Positions 22,669 to 32,719 of a DNA stretch of 42,689 bases are shown here, in pieces; position 1 is the stretch's first letter, and every line of letters begins with the position of its first letter. Under the pieces are notes generated by a model. That model searched no databases. It saw only the letters and a program-made list of their open reading frames with translations, and was not told the origin of the DNA. This stretch comes from Candidatus Poribacteria bacterium (GTDB lineage: Bacteria > Poribacteria > WGA-4E > WGA-3G), in NCBI GenBank assembly GCA_026706025.1, contig JAPOZO010000040.1, positions 1 to 42,689 of the forward strand, given 5' to 3'. The position numbers and the translations under genes are program-made.

Positions 22669-23928
22669 ATGGAAACACTGACAATTCTGAATGGCGATAT
22701 CTACACCCCAAAACATTACGGACAAGGGAATATCCTCATTCAAGACGACACAATTTCAGAAATAACAAAAGATACGCTTCAACCGCTGGGGAAGGTCATC
22801 GACGCATCTAACTGCCTTGTAATTCCGGGGCTGATTGATGGATTAGTACATGGCGGTGGCGGCTATGATACAATGACAGGTGAAGTCGAAGATATAGTAG
22901 CAATCGCGCGTGCCCATGCCCGCAGTGGTGTCACCTCATTGGTGTTAGGTATCTCCTCCGGCAGTATGGCACAAATCAACGGTGCCTTAACCGCTATTGC
23001 ACACGTCGTTGACGAGCCAGTTGCCGATGGTTCACAGATTATCGGTTCGTATGTTGAAGGGAAATTCGGGAGTCTCGCTAAAAACGGTGCCCAGAATGCG
23101 AAGTATATTACACCCCCGAACTTTGAAGAATTTCATGCAATGTGGGCAGCCTCCGACGGGACCTTGAAAGTGATTTCTCTTGCCCCGGAAAACGATGAAA
23201 ACTTCCAATTTATCAAGCACCTCGCAGCCTTTAGGACGGACGCTTACAACGACATCGTCATCGCAATGGGACACACCAATGCCACATACCAACAAGCGAT
23301 GGCAGCGATTGACGCAGGTATAACGCGTGCGACACATACCTACAACGGTATGAGCGGGATGCATCACCGCACACTCGGTGCAATTGAAGCGGTACTTTCC
23401 CACCCAAATATCCACGCAGAACTCATCATCGACGAACACCATGTCCACCCCTTTTGGGGGCATCACCTGATTCAGCAGAAAGGAATTGACGCAGTCGGGT
23501 TGATTACGGACTGTACAGAACTCGCTGGGGTCCCTACTGAAGAATGGCAGGCCTCAGCCACTTATGTGCCTCAATTTGATGCCTATCGCCTCAATGAAGA
23601 TGCGATCTCCGAACGCGATACAGCTTTTGAAACCGGCACCACCGAGAAGTACGTCCGCAACGGCGCGATGTGGCTCGATGTCGGCAAACCGACCGAACGC
23701 CTCGCAGGTGCGAATATAACGCTTATCGATGGGATTCGCAATGTCATCAATTGGGGAAATTCACTCGAAGATGCATTAACAATGGCAACATCAACACCGG
23801 CAGAAAATTTAGGGGTCGCGGCAGCCGTAGGTTCAATTGCGACAGGTAAAATAGCAGATATTGTCATTGTCGACCAAAATTTAAGTGTCCAGACGGTTAT
23901 TTTACGTGGAAAATCGCTAAAAAACTAA
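22669..23928 (+). CDS. nagA: N-acetylglucosamine-6-phosphate deacetylase-like amidohydrolase
   Basis: A 419-residue enzyme that probably removes the acetyl group from an amino-sugar phosphate. The metal-site residues of NagA can be placed: E130 in GSYVEGKFG, H202 in AMGHTNATY, H223 in THTYNGMSGMHHR, and catalytic D281 in LITDCTELAG. Substrate-facing HHVHP (257-261) is also present. The first strand reads PGLIDGLVHGGGG rather than the H-x-H of most amidohydrolases, as tolerated in one-metal NagA enzymes. The start ATG 22669 is preceded by CGGAGAT. It lies downstream of a repeat-filled spacer and is the last gene before the str operon promoter. A related amidohydrolase specificity is possible. 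Confidence 0.82.
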   Translation: METLTILNGDIYTPKHYGQGNILIQDDTISEITKDTLQPLGKVIDASNCLVIPGLIDGLVHGGGGYDTMTGEVEDIVAIARAHARSGVTSLVLGISSGSMAQINGALTAIAHVVDEPVADGSQIIGSYVEGKFGSLAKNGAQNAKYITPPNFEEFHAMWAASDGTLKVISLAPENDENFQFIKHLAAFRTDAYNDIVIAMGHTNATYQQAMAAIDAGITRATHTYNGMSGMHHRTLGAIEAVLSHPNIHAELIIDEHHVHPFWGHHLIQQKGIDAVGLITDCTELAGVPTEEWQASATYVPQFDAYRLNEDAISERDTAFETGTTEKYVRNGAMWLDVGKPTERLAGANITLIDGIRNVINWGNSLEDALTMATSTPAENLGVAAAVGSIATGKIADIVIVDQNLSVQTVILRGKSLKN

Positions 23929-23975
23929 GAAATTCATAGAGTTTCCGTGTTTTTTACTTTTTTTTTCAAAAAAAT

Positions 23976-24004
23976 TTGACAAACGATTTTTCAGCGGGTA
24001 TAAT
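23976..24004 (+). promoter_or_regulatory. strong sigma70 promoter of the str operon
   Basis: TTGACA (23976-23981) and TATAAT (23999-24004) are both perfect consensus with a 17-bp spacer. An A/T-rich stretch just upstream (about 23951-23975) could act as an UP element. It is the strongest promoter in the window and lies 172 bp before rpsL, leaving a long leader. Confidence 0.9.
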
Positions 24005-24115
24005 ATTTACTTTGGAAACCCTATTAAATCTTTTTGGGAGAAAGGGGCAATTATCCGGAAACATACTAACGTCGTACCCAAATTCCACGTTAATTTGTTC
24101 TGTTGAAGTTGTGAT

Positions 24116-24135
24116 GCCCCGCGCGGGCTTTTTTT
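24116..24135 (+). terminator. attenuator-like terminator in the rpsL leader
   Basis: GCCC-cgcgc-GGGC is directly followed by seven T. It lies about 105 nt into the transcript and 41 nt before the rpsL ATG. An intrinsic terminator upstream of the first gene would stop most transcripts unless something prevents its folding, which suggests regulated read-through. Confidence 0.6.
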
Positions 24136-24176
24136 AATGCCAGAAGCCCCCACAGATTTTATCTCGGAGGTATGAA

Positions 24177-24548
24177 ATGCCAACGATTAACCAGTTAATT
24201 AAAAAACCGCGTAAGAAGTCCCGGAAGAAAACGAAATCGCCGGTGCTTGAGCAATGTCCCCAGCGGCGCGGTATCTGTCTACAGGTGAAAACAATAACGC
24301 CGAAAAAACCGAATTCGGCACTGCGTAAAGTAGCCCGGGTGCGTTTCACCACCGGTTACGAAGCCACCTGTTATATTCCGGGGATCGATCACAATTTGCA
24401 AGAACACTCAGTCGTTTTGGTTCGGGGTGGGCGAGTGAAAGACCTTTCTAACGTGCGTTACCACATCGTCCGTGGGCAGTTGGATACCGCTGGTGTCGAA
24501 AATCGTCGCCAGGGACGTTCAAAGTACGGTGCTCGGAAACCCGACTAA
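24177..24548 (+). CDS. rpsL: 30S ribosomal protein S12
   Basis: S12 sits at the decoding centre and controls accuracy. The 123-residue protein is typical: [17 protein letters not shown] at the start, [16 protein letters not shown] with the streptomycin-contact lysine near 43-44, [19 protein letters not shown], and [12 protein letters not shown] at the end. Two near-invariant positions differ. The usual IPGIGHNLQ has D71 in place of glycine, and the proline after GGRVKDL is S91, next to the aspartate that is methylthiolated in many bacteria. CGGAGGT gives a strong SD. First gene of the str operon. Confidence 0.97.
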   Translation: MPTINQLIKKPRKKSRKKTKSPVLEQCPQRRGICLQVKTITPKKPNSALRKVARVRFTTGYEATCYIPGIDHNLQEHSVVLVRGGRVKDLSNVRYHIVRGQLDTAGVENRRQGRSKYGARKPD

Positions 24549-24566
24549 ACAACGGAGGAATATTAG

Positions 24567-25037
24567 ATGCCGAGACGTGGAAATATCAGTAAACGCGATG
24601 TCAGTCCTGACTCAATCTATAACAGTAAGCTCGTATCAAAGTTTATTAATAGTCTCATGTTGGACGGGAAGAAAAGCACTGCCCAATCAATCCTATATGA
24701 GAGTTTCAAAATTATCGAAGAGCGGACAAATGAAGAAGGCTTCGCTGTGTTCCGTCAAGCGATCAATAACGTCAAGCCGGTCCTCGAAATTCGGCCCCGC
24801 CGTGTAGGCAGCCAAACCTACCAGGTCCCGGTTGATGTCAAAGCTGAGCGCAAACAACGATTGGCTTTCAGTTGGATTATCCAATCTGCTCGCGCCCGTG
24901 GCGAAAGACGCATGGCAGAACGTCTCGCTGGTGAAATACTTGAAGCGTCGCAGAACGAAGGCGGCGCAATCCGTAGGAAACAGGATCAGCATCGAATGGC
25001 AGAAGCCAACCGAGCTTTCGCACATTATCGATGGTAG
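24567..25037 (+). CDS. rpsG: 30S ribosomal protein S7
   Basis: S7 nucleates assembly of the 30S head and contacts the E site. The 156-residue protein has the usual [12 protein letters not shown] start, the conserved [16 protein letters not shown] and [41 protein letters not shown] blocks. It follows rpsL by 18 bp with GGAGG before the ATG. No insertion or truncation is evident. Confidence 0.97.
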   Translation: MPRRGNISKRDVSPDSIYNSKLVSKFINSLMLDGKKSTAQSILYESFKIIEERTNEEGFAVFRQAINNVKPVLEIRPRRVGSQTYQVPVDVKAERKQRLAFSWIIQSARARGERRMAERLAGEILEASQNEGGAIRRKQDQHRMAEANRAFAHYRW

Positions 25038-25092
25038 AGATGTTAGCACGGCTTATAGCCGAAATGGAAAATATAAAAGGAGTGGCGCAACC

Positions 25093-27216
25093 GTGGCAGA
25101 TACAAAAAATAGCACTCCACAGCGCTTAGAATTACCTCACATGCGGAATATCGGCATCATGGCACACATTGATGCTGGCAAAACTACCGTAACCGAACGT
25201 ATCCTATATTATACCGGTAGAGTCTATCGAATCGGTGATGTCGACGATGGTACCACTGCTATGGACTGGATGGTCCAAGAGCAAGAACGCGGTATCACGA
25301 TTACTGCCGCCGCAACGACCTGCCACTGGAAAAAACACCATATTAATATTATTGATACACCCGGGCATATTGACTTTACTGTTGAAGTCGAACGTTCACT
25401 TCGCGTACTCGACGGGGCAGTTGCGGTTTTCTGCGCAGTCGGTGGTGTTGAACCACAATCCGAAACTGTTTGGAGACAAGCCGATAAATATAATATACCC
25501 CGAATCGCATTCGTCAACAAAATGGATCGCACCGGTGCTGATTTCTTCCGCACCGTTGAGATGATGGAAGAACGTCTCGGTGCCACGGCAATTCCGGTGC
25601 AACTGCCTATCGGTTCAGCAGAACAATATACAGGCATCGTTGATCTCATCTCCATGAAAGGTCAGATTTGGAACGTCGGGACAGATGCCGGTAACGACGG
25701 TACCGTTATTCAAGAAACAGACATCCCCAAAGAAATGGAAGAGATGGCAAACGAATATCGCGATCGGATGTTAGAGGCTATCGCCGATTGCGATGAAGAA
25801 CTCCTCCACAAATACTTAGACGGTATCGAAATTTCACCTGAAGAAATTAAAGCCGGGATCCGTAACGCTGTAATCGCTGGCAAAATTGTCCCTGTCCTTT
25901 GCGGAACCGCTCTAAAAAATAAAGGTGTACAGCCGCTCTTAGACGCAATCGTCTCTTACTTACCAGCACCAACTGACGTGCCACCGATAGTAGGCTTTGA
26001 TCCGAAAACCGAAGAAGATGAGACACGGCACCCGAAGAACGATGAACCGTTCTGTGGGCTGGCATTCAAAATTATGACTGACCCGCACGTTGGCAAACTC
26101 ACGTATCTACGTGTCTACTCTGGTGTCCTTAAAAAAGGTGATACGCTTTATAACAGTAAGACCAGAAAACACGAACGGATTGGACGGTTGATGCAGATGC
26201 ATGCCAACAAACGGGAAGAGTTGCAGGCGGTTTACGCAGGCGACATCGCCGCAGCAATCGGCTTAAAGGACCTTTCAACAGGGGACACACTTTGTGATCC
26301 GAAAGCACATATCACCTTAGAAACTATGGTGTTCCCGCTCCCGGTAATGTCCATCGCAGTTGAACCTCGCACACAATCTGATATTGACAAACTCAACCTC
26401 GCCCTCTCTAAACTCGCTGAAGAAGACCCCACCTTTAAAGTCCATCAAGATTCAGAAACTGGACAGACACTCTTGTCTGGTATGGGTGAACTTCACCTCG
26501 AAATCATTGTTGATAGGCTCGTCCGAGAGTTTAACGTCTCAGCGAATGTTGGTAACCCAGAAGTCGCCTATCGCGAAACGATCCGCAAGGCGGTCAAGTC
26601 TGAGGGTAGATTTGTACGCCAATCCGGGGGTAGAGGTCAATTCGGTCATGTCGTCATTGAAGTTGAGCCTCTCGCAAAAGGCACCGGTTTTGAATTCATT
26701 GACGAGACCAAAGGCGGCGTTATTCCACAGGAATACATTCCAGCTGTCCAGAAAGGCATTGAGAACGCCATGAATACGGGTGTTCTTGCTGGCTATCCAG
26801 TTGTTGATGTATCCGTAAAACTCATTGATGGTTATCACCACGCGGTAGATTCATCAGAAATGGCGTTCTCTATTGCGGGTTCAATGGCGTTTAAAGATGC
26901 CTTGAAGCGTGGAACTCCAACACTCCTTGAACCAATCATGGATGTTGAGGTCATCGCACCAGACGAATATCTCGGAAAAGTTATAGGCGATTTGAACGCA
27001 CGTCGTGCACAGATACGCGAGACGGAACTGCAATCGAAATCCCGTATCCAAGTTATCAAGGTTGATGTCCCCCTCTCAGAAATGTTTGGGTACGTCAAAA
27101 CCCTCAGGTCACTCACACAAGGTAGAGCTAACTACTCTATGGAATTTGCACACTATAACGAAGTTCCGACAAGTGTGATGGAGGACCTAGTTTCATCAAC
27201 GAATCGTGATTCGTAA
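25093..27216 (+). CDS. fusA: elongation factor G
   Basis: EF-G is the GTPase that drives translocation on the ribosome and, with RRF, recycling. From the GTG at 25093 the protein has 707 residues, the normal length. The P-loop is AHIDAGKT (24-31), switch I contains [10 protein letters not shown], switch II is DTPGH, and G4 is NKMD. Domain IV begins near the [12 protein letters not shown] block. The GTG has AAGGAG 10 nt upstream. A longer open frame back to 24832 overlaps rpsG and lacks homology, so it was not used. It lies 55 bp after rpsG. Confidence 0.97.
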   Translation: MADTKNSTPQRLELPHMRNIGIMAHIDAGKTTVTERILYYTGRVYRIGDVDDGTTAMDWMVQEQERGITITAAATTCHWKKHHINIIDTPGHIDFTVEVERSLRVLDGAVAVFCAVGGVEPQSETVWRQADKYNIPRIAFVNKMDRTGADFFRTVEMMEERLGATAIPVQLPIGSAEQYTGIVDLISMKGQIWNVGTDAGNDGTVIQETDIPKEMEEMANEYRDRMLEAIADCDEELLHKYLDGIEISPEEIKAGIRNAVIAGKIVPVLCGTALKNKGVQPLLDAIVSYLPAPTDVPPIVGFDPKTEEDETRHPKNDEPFCGLAFKIMTDPHVGKLTYLRVYSGVLKKGDTLYNSKTRKHERIGRLMQMHANKREELQAVYAGDIAAAIGLKDLSTGDTLCDPKAHITLETMVFPLPVMSIAVEPRTQSDIDKLNLALSKLAEEDPTFKVHQDSETGQTLLSGMGELHLEIIVDRLVREFNVSANVGNPEVAYRETIRKAVKSEGRFVRQSGGRGQFGHVVIEVEPLAKGTGFEFIDETKGGVIPQEYIPAVQKGIENAMNTGVLAGYPVVDVSVKLIDGYHHAVDSSEMAFSIAGSMAFKDALKRGTPTLLEPIMDVEVIAPDEYLGKVIGDLNARRAQIRETELQSKSRIQVIKVDVPLSEMFGYVKTLRSLTQGRANYSMEFAHYNEVPTSVMEDLVSSTNRDS

Positions 27217-27235
27217 TTGTTAAATAGTTGTGAAG

Positions 27236-27276
27236 TGTCCGAACTATAGGAGTTTCTCGCTTCCTATAAGCGGACA
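27236..27276 (+). other. interrupted inverted repeat between fusA and tuf
   Basis: TGTCCG (27236-27241) plus TATAGGA (27245-27251) pair with TCCTATA (27262-27268) plus CGGACA (27271-27276), giving 13 base pairs with a small internal loop. No T-run follows. It may mark RNA processing or a regulatory fold in the 195-bp spacer before tuf. Confidence 0.55.
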
Positions 27277-27411
27277 TAAGATTTAGTTAAACGGTGTTCC
27301 CACACGACAACAAAGCGTTTGGACACCCCATAGAAACGGGACTGCGCAGTTTTGTGGAAACAGCGCTTACAACACCCGCAACAATAAACTTTTAGTGGAG
27401 CTTGGACAAAA

Positions 27412-28611
27412 ATGGCTAAGGAAACGTTTGAAAGGAATAAACCACACGTTAATATTGGAACAATCGGTCACGTTGACCACGGTAAAACGACGCTGACAGC
27501 AGCGATTACCATGGTCCTCTCGAAACTTGCCGATGCAGATTACGTCCAGAAGTATGAAGATATTGACAAGGCACCGGAAGAAAAAGAGCGTGGCATTACG
27601 ATTAATACAGCACATGTTGAATATGAGACCGAGAATCGGCACTATGCCCACGTCGATTGCCCCGGACACGCCGACTATATCAAGAATATGATTACCGGCG
27701 CAGCACAGATGGACGGCGCGATCCTTGTGGTATCCGCCGCTGATGGTCCCATGCCCCAGACGCGCGAGCACGTACTTCTCGCACGGCAGGTGAATGTGCC
27801 TTCTCTCGTCGTCTTCCTTAACAAGGCAGACATGGTCGATGACGAAGAATTGCTTGAACTCGTTGAACTGGAAGTCCGAGAATTGCTCAGTGATTACGAC
27901 TTCCCCGGTGATGATATTCCCATCGTCACAGGTTCTGCTCTTGAAGCTATGGAATCCGACGGAGACCCATCAAACGACTCGTGTAAACCGATTCTGGAAC
28001 TTATGGAAGCCGTTGATAGTTACATTCCAGAACCCGTCCGTGATACCGACAAACCGTTCCTGATGTCAATCGAAGATACTTTCACCATCAGTGGACGCGG
28101 TACCGTTGTTACCGGACGCGTTGAACGCGGCGTTATTGAAATCGGAAACCCAGTCGAAATCGTTGGACTCCGAGAAACACAAGACACCGTTATCACAGGC
28201 GTTGAGATGTTTAACAAGAGCCTTGACGAAGGTCGTGCAGGTGATAATCTCGGCGCGCTGCTACGCGGTGTTGAGCGAGATGCCGTTGAACGCGGACAAG
28301 TTTTGGCAGTCCCCGGAACCGTTACACCGCATACCAAATTTGAAGCCGAAGCCTACATTCTCACAAAAGATGAGGGTGGACGCTGGAACCCCTTCTTTAC
28401 CGGATACAGACCACAGTTCTATTTCAGAACAACCGACGTAACCGGAAAGATGGATCTTCCTGAAGGCATCGAAATGATTATGCCCGGTGATAACGCAAAA
28501 ATTACCGTTGAATTGTCCAAACCCATCGCGATGGAAGAACAACTTCGATTCGCAATTCGTGAAGGTGGACAAACAATTGGTGCTGGTGTTGTCTCGAAGA
28601 TTCTTGAATAA
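27412..28611 (+). CDS. tuf: elongation factor Tu
   Basis: EF-Tu delivers aminoacyl-tRNA to the ribosome as a GTP complex. The 399-residue protein has the P-loop GHVDHGKT (19-26), switch [20 protein letters not shown] with the catalytic histidine, [21 protein letters not shown], and the C-terminal barrel ending [10 protein letters not shown]. All core motifs are standard. The start ATG 27412 is preceded by a GGAG-like site. It closes the str operon and is followed at once by a strong terminator. Confidence 0.98.
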   Translation: MAKETFERNKPHVNIGTIGHVDHGKTTLTAAITMVLSKLADADYVQKYEDIDKAPEEKERGITINTAHVEYETENRHYAHVDCPGHADYIKNMITGAAQMDGAILVVSAADGPMPQTREHVLLARQVNVPSLVVFLNKADMVDDEELLELVELEVRELLSDYDFPGDDIPIVTGSALEAMESDGDPSNDSCKPILELMEAVDSYIPEPVRDTDKPFLMSIEDTFTISGRGTVVTGRVERGVIEIGNPVEIVGLRETQDTVITGVEMFNKSLDEGRAGDNLGALLRGVERDAVERGQVLAVPGTVTPHTKFEAEAYILTKDEGGRWNPFFTGYRPQFYFRTTDVTGKMDLPEGIEMIMPGDNAKITVELSKPIAMEEQLRFAIREGGQTIGAGVVSKILE

Positions 28612-28617
28612 GAAATT

Positions 28618-28643
28618 AGGCGGAGCAAACGCTCCGCCTTTTT
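28618..28643 (+). terminator. intrinsic terminator of the str operon
   Basis: AGGCGGAGC-aaac-GCTCCGCCT forms a perfect 9-bp stem followed by a T-run, 7 bp after the tuf stop. It separates the str transcript from the S10 operon, so rpsJ needs its own promoter in 28644-28731. I see no good consensus match there. Confidence 0.95.
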
Positions 28644-28731
28644 AAGGACATCAATACAGAGGATTGCCGACTCCTACTTCAAGATGTTAATCGCTGGCAT
28701 TCCTCTTGTTTGATGAAGGCGATACGAAAAG

Positions 28732-29043
28732 ATGGACAATCAAAAAATTCGCATCCGGCTTAAGGCATTTGACTATCGGTTGTTAGACCTGTCGTCAAAG
28801 CAGATAGCAGATACTGCAAAACGCACAGGTGCAGCTGTCTCGGGTCCGATTCCATTGCCGACGAAAAAGCATATCTATACCGTCCAACGTTCAACGTTTA
28901 CAGACAAAAAGTCGCGTGAACAATTTGAGATGCGGATTCATAAACGTCTGCTGGATATCTTAGAGACTACACCGAAAACCGTTGATGCTTTAATGCGGCT
29001 GGACCTGCCCGCAGGTGTCGACGTCAAAATTACGCTTCTCTAA
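28732..29043 (+). CDS. rpsJ: 30S ribosomal protein S10
   Basis: S10 is a 30S head protein that also serves in transcription antitermination with NusB. The 103-residue product has [33 protein letters not shown], the [12 protein letters not shown] segment, and ends [12 protein letters not shown], all typical. It opens the S10 operon 88 bp after the str terminator. GAAGGCG upstream of the ATG is a modest SD. Confidence 0.97.
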   Translation: MDNQKIRIRLKAFDYRLLDLSSKQIADTAKRTGAAVSGPIPLPTKKHIYTVQRSTFTDKKSREQFEMRIHKRLLDILETTPKTVDALMRLDLPAGVDVKITLL

Positions 29044-29227
29044 CTATCGGAATCTGGTCACTGCTCCACTACGCTTCTTGCACTTTCCGAGTAACGGGCG
29101 GGGACCCTGGTTTTCGGTGGATTCTAACTCGCTATAGATGCTAAAAGGCTTCTGACTTCGCAGGATACCCTCGTGAAACGAAGCGCAACGATGCAGAGAT
29201 TCAATCATTTAAAAAAGGCGAAAGAAG

Positions 29228-29869
29228 ATGGTTAATGGTATTATCGGCCGCAAAGTCGGCATGACACAAATCTTTGAAGATTCTGGAACAGCAGTGCCTG
29301 TTACTGTTATCCAAGCGGGTCCTTGTCCAATTGTTCAACTCAAAACGCAAGAGAAAGACGGCTATCAAGCAGTTCAGTTGGGGTTTGGAGAACAGAAAGA
29401 AAACCGCACGAATAGTCCGAAACGTGGACATTTAGCAAAAGCCGGTGTTGATTCAGCACAGGTGCTTCGCGAATTTCGGGTACAGAGTCTTGATGATGTG
29501 TCTGTAGGAAACATTGTTGATGCAAGTGTCTTTTCCGAAGGTGAACTTGTTGATGTGACAGGCACCTCAAAAGGGCGCGGTTTCACTGGGGTAGTGAAAC
29601 GTTGGAAATTCGCTGGTGGTAAGAAAAGCCACGGCGGTGAGCAAGACCTCCGCCGTCCGGGTTCCATCGGTGCCAGCGCAACACCTTCTCGAGTGTTTAA
29701 AGGAAAACGGATGGCTGGCCGCCACGGTGCCAAACGGCATACCGTTCAAAATCTCCCTGTGATCCAAGCCGATCCCGAGCGTAACTTACTGGTGGTCAAA
29801 GGCGCAGTCCCTGGCCCCCCCAACGGTTTGCTTCTGATTAGGAAAGCATCTAAAACACTGAGTGCATAG
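29228..29869 (+). CDS. rplC: 50S ribosomal protein L3
   Basis: L3 is an early 50S assembly protein whose loop reaches the peptidyl-transferase centre. The 213-residue protein begins [15 protein letters not shown] and contains [52 protein letters not shown], and a typical [14 protein letters not shown] end. It follows rpsJ after a 184-bp gap that contains no other gene I can identify, unusually long for this operon. Confidence 0.97.
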   Translation: MVNGIIGRKVGMTQIFEDSGTAVPVTVIQAGPCPIVQLKTQEKDGYQAVQLGFGEQKENRTNSPKRGHLAKAGVDSAQVLREFRVQSLDDVSVGNIVDASVFSEGELVDVTGTSKGRGFTGVVKRWKFAGGKKSHGGEQDLRRPGSIGASATPSRVFKGKRMAGRHGAKRHTVQNLPVIQADPERNLLVVKGAVPGPPNGLLLIRKASKTLSA

Positions 29870-29918
29870 GCAGGCAGTCGTAACCGAACGAGTGCCAAAA
29901 TAAAACGAGCATACAAAT

Positions 29919-30572
29919 ATGTCAACTTTAGACGTACACAACAAGTCCGGAGATGTCCTGCACGAAAAGGTATTAGCCGACGCATTCACTGAGGCTGAGG
30001 TGAATGGTCATGTCATTCACCAGTGCGTTACTGCCTACCTTGCCAATCAGCGGCAAGGTACTGCATCAACGAAGAGTCGGAGTGAAGTGAGAGGCAGTGG
30101 GAAAAAACTCTACCGTCAAAAAGGAACTGGCAGAGCGCGGGTCGGAGACGCTAAGGCACCACACCGAGTCCACGGTGGTGTAGCCTTCGGACCGAAACCC
30201 CGGAGTTATCGGCAGTACACCCCGAAACGCGTCCGACGCCTCGGCTTACATAGCGCACTCGCAGACCGGTTCCAGAATCAGCAGTGCATTCTCGTTGAAG
30301 ATTTTACGCTTGAACAACCGCGAACCAAAGACATGGTTAACATCTTAAAAGCACTGAACGCTGACGGAAAGGTACTGCTCATTCTTGATGAACACAGCCC
30401 GAATATCCACCTCTCCGTGAGGAACATTCCGAAAGTTCACAGCTGCACATGGAATACGCTCAACGTTTATCAAGTCATGTGGCACGATACGTTGATAATC
30501 ACCGAGAAAGCCGCTGAGAAACTCGAATCCAAGTTCGTAAACACCGGTTCAGATGCGGAAGGACAAGACTGA
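29919..30572 (+). CDS. rplD: 50S ribosomal protein L4
   Basis: L4 lines the peptide exit tunnel and in some bacteria represses its own operon. The 217-residue protein shows the tunnel loop (RQGTASTKSRSEVRGSGKKL, then YRQKGTGRARVGDAKAPHRVHGG), the GPKPRSY motif, and the C-terminal globular part ending near NVYQVMWHDTLIITEKAAEKL. The last residues are polar. Its SD is weak. The stop codon overlaps the rplW start as TGATG, the only such overlap in the operon. Confidence 0.96.
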   Translation: MSTLDVHNKSGDVLHEKVLADAFTEAEVNGHVIHQCVTAYLANQRQGTASTKSRSEVRGSGKKLYRQKGTGRARVGDAKAPHRVHGGVAFGPKPRSYRQYTPKRVRRLGLHSALADRFQNQQCILVEDFTLEQPRTKDMVNILKALNADGKVLLILDEHSPNIHLSVRNIPKVHSCTWNTLNVYQVMWHDTLIITEKAAEKLESKFVNTGSDAEGQD

Positions 30573-30871
30573 TGAAGGATGCATATCAGATTATATTGCA
30601 ACCGCTGATTACAGAGAAAAGCACAATTCTCCGCGAAGATAATAAGTACGCATTTGTTGTTGATCGCAATGCCACGAAACCTCAGATTCGCCGCGCTGCT
30701 GAAGAGTTGTTTGACCTCCAAGGGGACATCCTTAAAGTGCGGACAATGCACGTTCGCGGTAAGCCGAAAGGTAAAATGTTGCGCTATCAACGTGGTAGGA
30801 AACCGCATTGGAAAAAAGCGATTCTTACCCTAAGAGAAGGTGTGACGATCCAAGCGTTTGAAACTATATAG
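30572..30871 (+). CDS. rplW: 50S ribosomal protein L23
   Basis: L23 sits at the exit of the peptide tunnel and docks SRP and trigger factor. The 99-residue protein has ILQPLITEKSTIL, KYAFVVDRNATKPQIRRAAEELF, the VRTMHVRGKPKGKMLRYQRG loop and KKAILTLREG. It shares one base with the rplD stop, so the two are probably translated in step. A repeat element follows before rplB. Confidence 0.96.
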   Translation: MKDAYQIILQPLITEKSTILREDNKYAFVVDRNATKPQIRRAAEELFDLQGDILKVRTMHVRGKPKGKMLRYQRGRKPHWKKAILTLREGVTIQAFETI

Positions 30872-30875
30872 GAAC

Positions 30876-31001
30876 AGCAATCAGCAAAAATAGCAATCAG
30901 CCGTCAGTTAAGAGAATTTTAGATAAACCGAACATCTCTTTTCTGACAACTGACAGGTTTTTCGGAGAAAAACCACCCTGACTGCTGATCGCTACTAAAA
31001 A
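30876..31001. repeat. 7-bp-periodic repeat element between rplW and rplB
   Basis: The spacer holds reversed heptamer pieces at its left end (CAATCAG and CCGTCAG copies, 30888-30907). On the other side lies TTCTGACAACTGACAGG followed by TTTTTCGGAGAAAA (30958-30971), and a further CTGACTGCTGATCGC ends near 30993. The TTTTTCGGAGAAAA core occurs in reverse at 41210-41223 in the rpsM-rpsK spacer, which ties both to one family. Confidence 0.7.
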
Positions 31002-31013
31002 AAGGAAATCAGA

Positions 31014-31829
31014 GTGCCTAAAACGTATTCACCTATAACCCCAAGTCGTCGGTTTATGACAGGGTACACCTTTGAAGAGCTTACGCGGAGCAAACCGGAA
31101 AAATCGCTCGTTAAAGGGAGTAAGCAGAAAGCCGGCCGGAATTCCAACGGACGCTTGACAGTGAGGCGCCGCGGTGGTGGACACAAACGCCGATACAGGG
31201 TCATCGACTTCAAACGTGATAAGTTTGGCATCCCTGCCAAAGTTGCTGCAATTGAATATGATCCGAATCGGTCTGCACACATCGCCCTGCTCCACTATGC
31301 TGACGGGGAAAAACGCTATATTCTTGCCCCGGTCGGTATCCAAGTAGGGGACACGCTTACTTCGGGCGAAGACGCGGAAATTCGGGTCGGAAACGCTCTG
31401 CCGCTGGAAAAAATCCCACTCGGCTCCTCCATCCACAATATAGAGATGAAGCCCGGCAAAGGTGGGCAACTTGTGCGTAGTGCCGGTGGTACCGCTCAGT
31501 TAGTTGACAGAGAGGGAAAATACGCCCGTATCCGACTGCCATCAGGCGAAATTCGGCTCATTCCAGTCCAAGCGATGGCAACACTCGGTCAAGTTGGCAA
31601 CGTCAGTAAGATCGTCATCGGTAAAGCGGGACGTTCACGATGGCTCGGCAAACGTCCGAAAGTCAGAGGGGTCGCGATGAACCCGATTGACCATCCACAT
31701 GGCGGTGGTGAAGGAAAAAGTTCCGGGGGTAGGCATCCAGTCACACCTTGGGGCGTTCCAACCAAAGGGTATAAGACCCGAAACCCGAAGAAAAAATCGA
31801 GCCGCTATATTGTCGGAAAACGAAAATAA
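31014..31829 (+). CDS. rplB: 50S ribosomal protein L2
   Basis: L2 joins the subunits and supports the peptidyl-transferase centre. The 271-residue protein has the opening [20 protein letters not shown], the RNA-binding core [41 protein letters not shown], and the conserved histidine region [17 protein letters not shown]. It starts with GTG at 31014, with AAAGGAAA upstream, directly after a repeat element. Confidence 0.97.
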   Translation: MPKTYSPITPSRRFMTGYTFEELTRSKPEKSLVKGSKQKAGRNSNGRLTVRRRGGGHKRRYRVIDFKRDKFGIPAKVAAIEYDPNRSAHIALLHYADGEKRYILAPVGIQVGDTLTSGEDAEIRVGNALPLEKIPLGSSIHNIEMKPGKGGQLVRSAGGTAQLVDREGKYARIRLPSGEIRLIPVQAMATLGQVGNVSKIVIGKAGRSRWLGKRPKVRGVAMNPIDHPHGGGEGKSSGGRHPVTPWGVPTKGYKTRNPKKKSSRYIVGKRK

Positions 31830-31894
31830 CCCTTTTCATAGATGCCTTGCTCGCTATGCAAGCGAATACTGTTAAAAGGTAAAGGAGACACATA

Positions 31895-32170
31895 ATGGCG
31901 CGTTCTATTAAAAAGGGCCCCTACATAGACCCGAAACTCGCCAAGAAGGTAGCCGCTATGGAACGCTCTGGCACCAAACGCGTGATTCGCACTTGGTCCC
32001 GACGTTCGACGATTACCCCTGAATTGGTAGGACACACCTTGGCAATTTACAACGGGAAAAAGTTTTTTCCGGTGTATATCACAGAGAACATGGTAGGCCA
32101 TAAACTTGGTGAATTCTCACCAACCCGTACCTTCCGTTCTCACGCCAGTGGCGGTGGCGAAAGAAGATAA
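31895..32170 (+). CDS. rpsS: 30S ribosomal protein S19
   Basis: S19 is a 30S head protein near the A-site tRNA. The 91-residue protein has [65 protein letters not shown], and ends SGGGERR. AAGGAGA precedes the ATG. The hairpin TTTGCGAT-aaccttc-ATCGCAAA (32173-32195) begins 2 bp after the stop, without a T-run, inside a 119-bp spacer. Confidence 0.97.
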   Translation: MARSIKKGPYIDPKLAKKVAAMERSGTKRVIRTWSRRSTITPELVGHTLAIYNGKKFFPVYITENMVGHKLGEFSPTRTFRSHASGGGERR

Positions 32171-32289
32171 TGTTTGCGATAACCTTCATCGCAAATTGGC
32201 AGTGTATTCATCTCTTTTTTCAGAAGATACGTTCACTGTTTTGGCAATGATAGCGGTGAACCAGCAACTTGCTTTTATTGGAGACACTG

Positions 32290-32646
32290 ATGGAAGCCAG
32301 ATCTAAAATTAGGAACGCATCGGTTGCCCCGCGGAAAGCCCGCTTGGTGGCTGATCTCGTCCGTAATCAATATGTTGAAGATGCGTTAAGTCAACTGAGC
32401 TTTACGCACAAAGCCGCGTCCCCTATCATCTACAAGCTGATTCAGTCAGCAGCCGCGAACGCACAATATCAAGACCCAAGTATTGATATTGCGGGCTTAT
32501 ACGTCAAAGAAATTCGTGTCGATGAAGGGATTACGCGGAAATGGATACGCCCGCGGGCACGGGGTATGGCAAATAGGATACTAAAACGCAGTAGCCATAT
32601 TACCGTTGTCGTTGACGAAGAGAGTACCGAAGATGTTGAGTCATAA
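32290..32646 (+). CDS. rplV: 50S ribosomal protein L22
   Basis: L22 lines the peptide exit tunnel. From ATG 32290 the protein has 118 residues: EARSKIRNASVAPRKARLVADLVR, KAASPIIYKLIQSAAANAQYQ, and the tunnel loop DEGITRKWIRPRARGMANRILKRSSHITVVV. GGAGACACTG before this ATG sets the start; an in-frame upstream codon at 32269 has no SD. Confidence 0.96.
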   Translation: MEARSKIRNASVAPRKARLVADLVRNQYVEDALSQLSFTHKAASPIIYKLIQSAAANAQYQDPSIDIAGLYVKEIRVDEGITRKWIRPRARGMANRILKRSSHITVVVDEESTEDVES

Positions 32647-32719
32647 CGCGCACTTACAAAAGACTACAGCACATCCCGGACTCTACTTACAAGCGGGAAA
32701 AGTCTAATAGGAGGTTTGC

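Noticed and set aside
24832-25092. An 87-residue N-terminal extension of EF-G
   Set aside because: It overlaps rpsG in another frame and lacks homology; GTG 25093 has a proper SD and gives the normal length.
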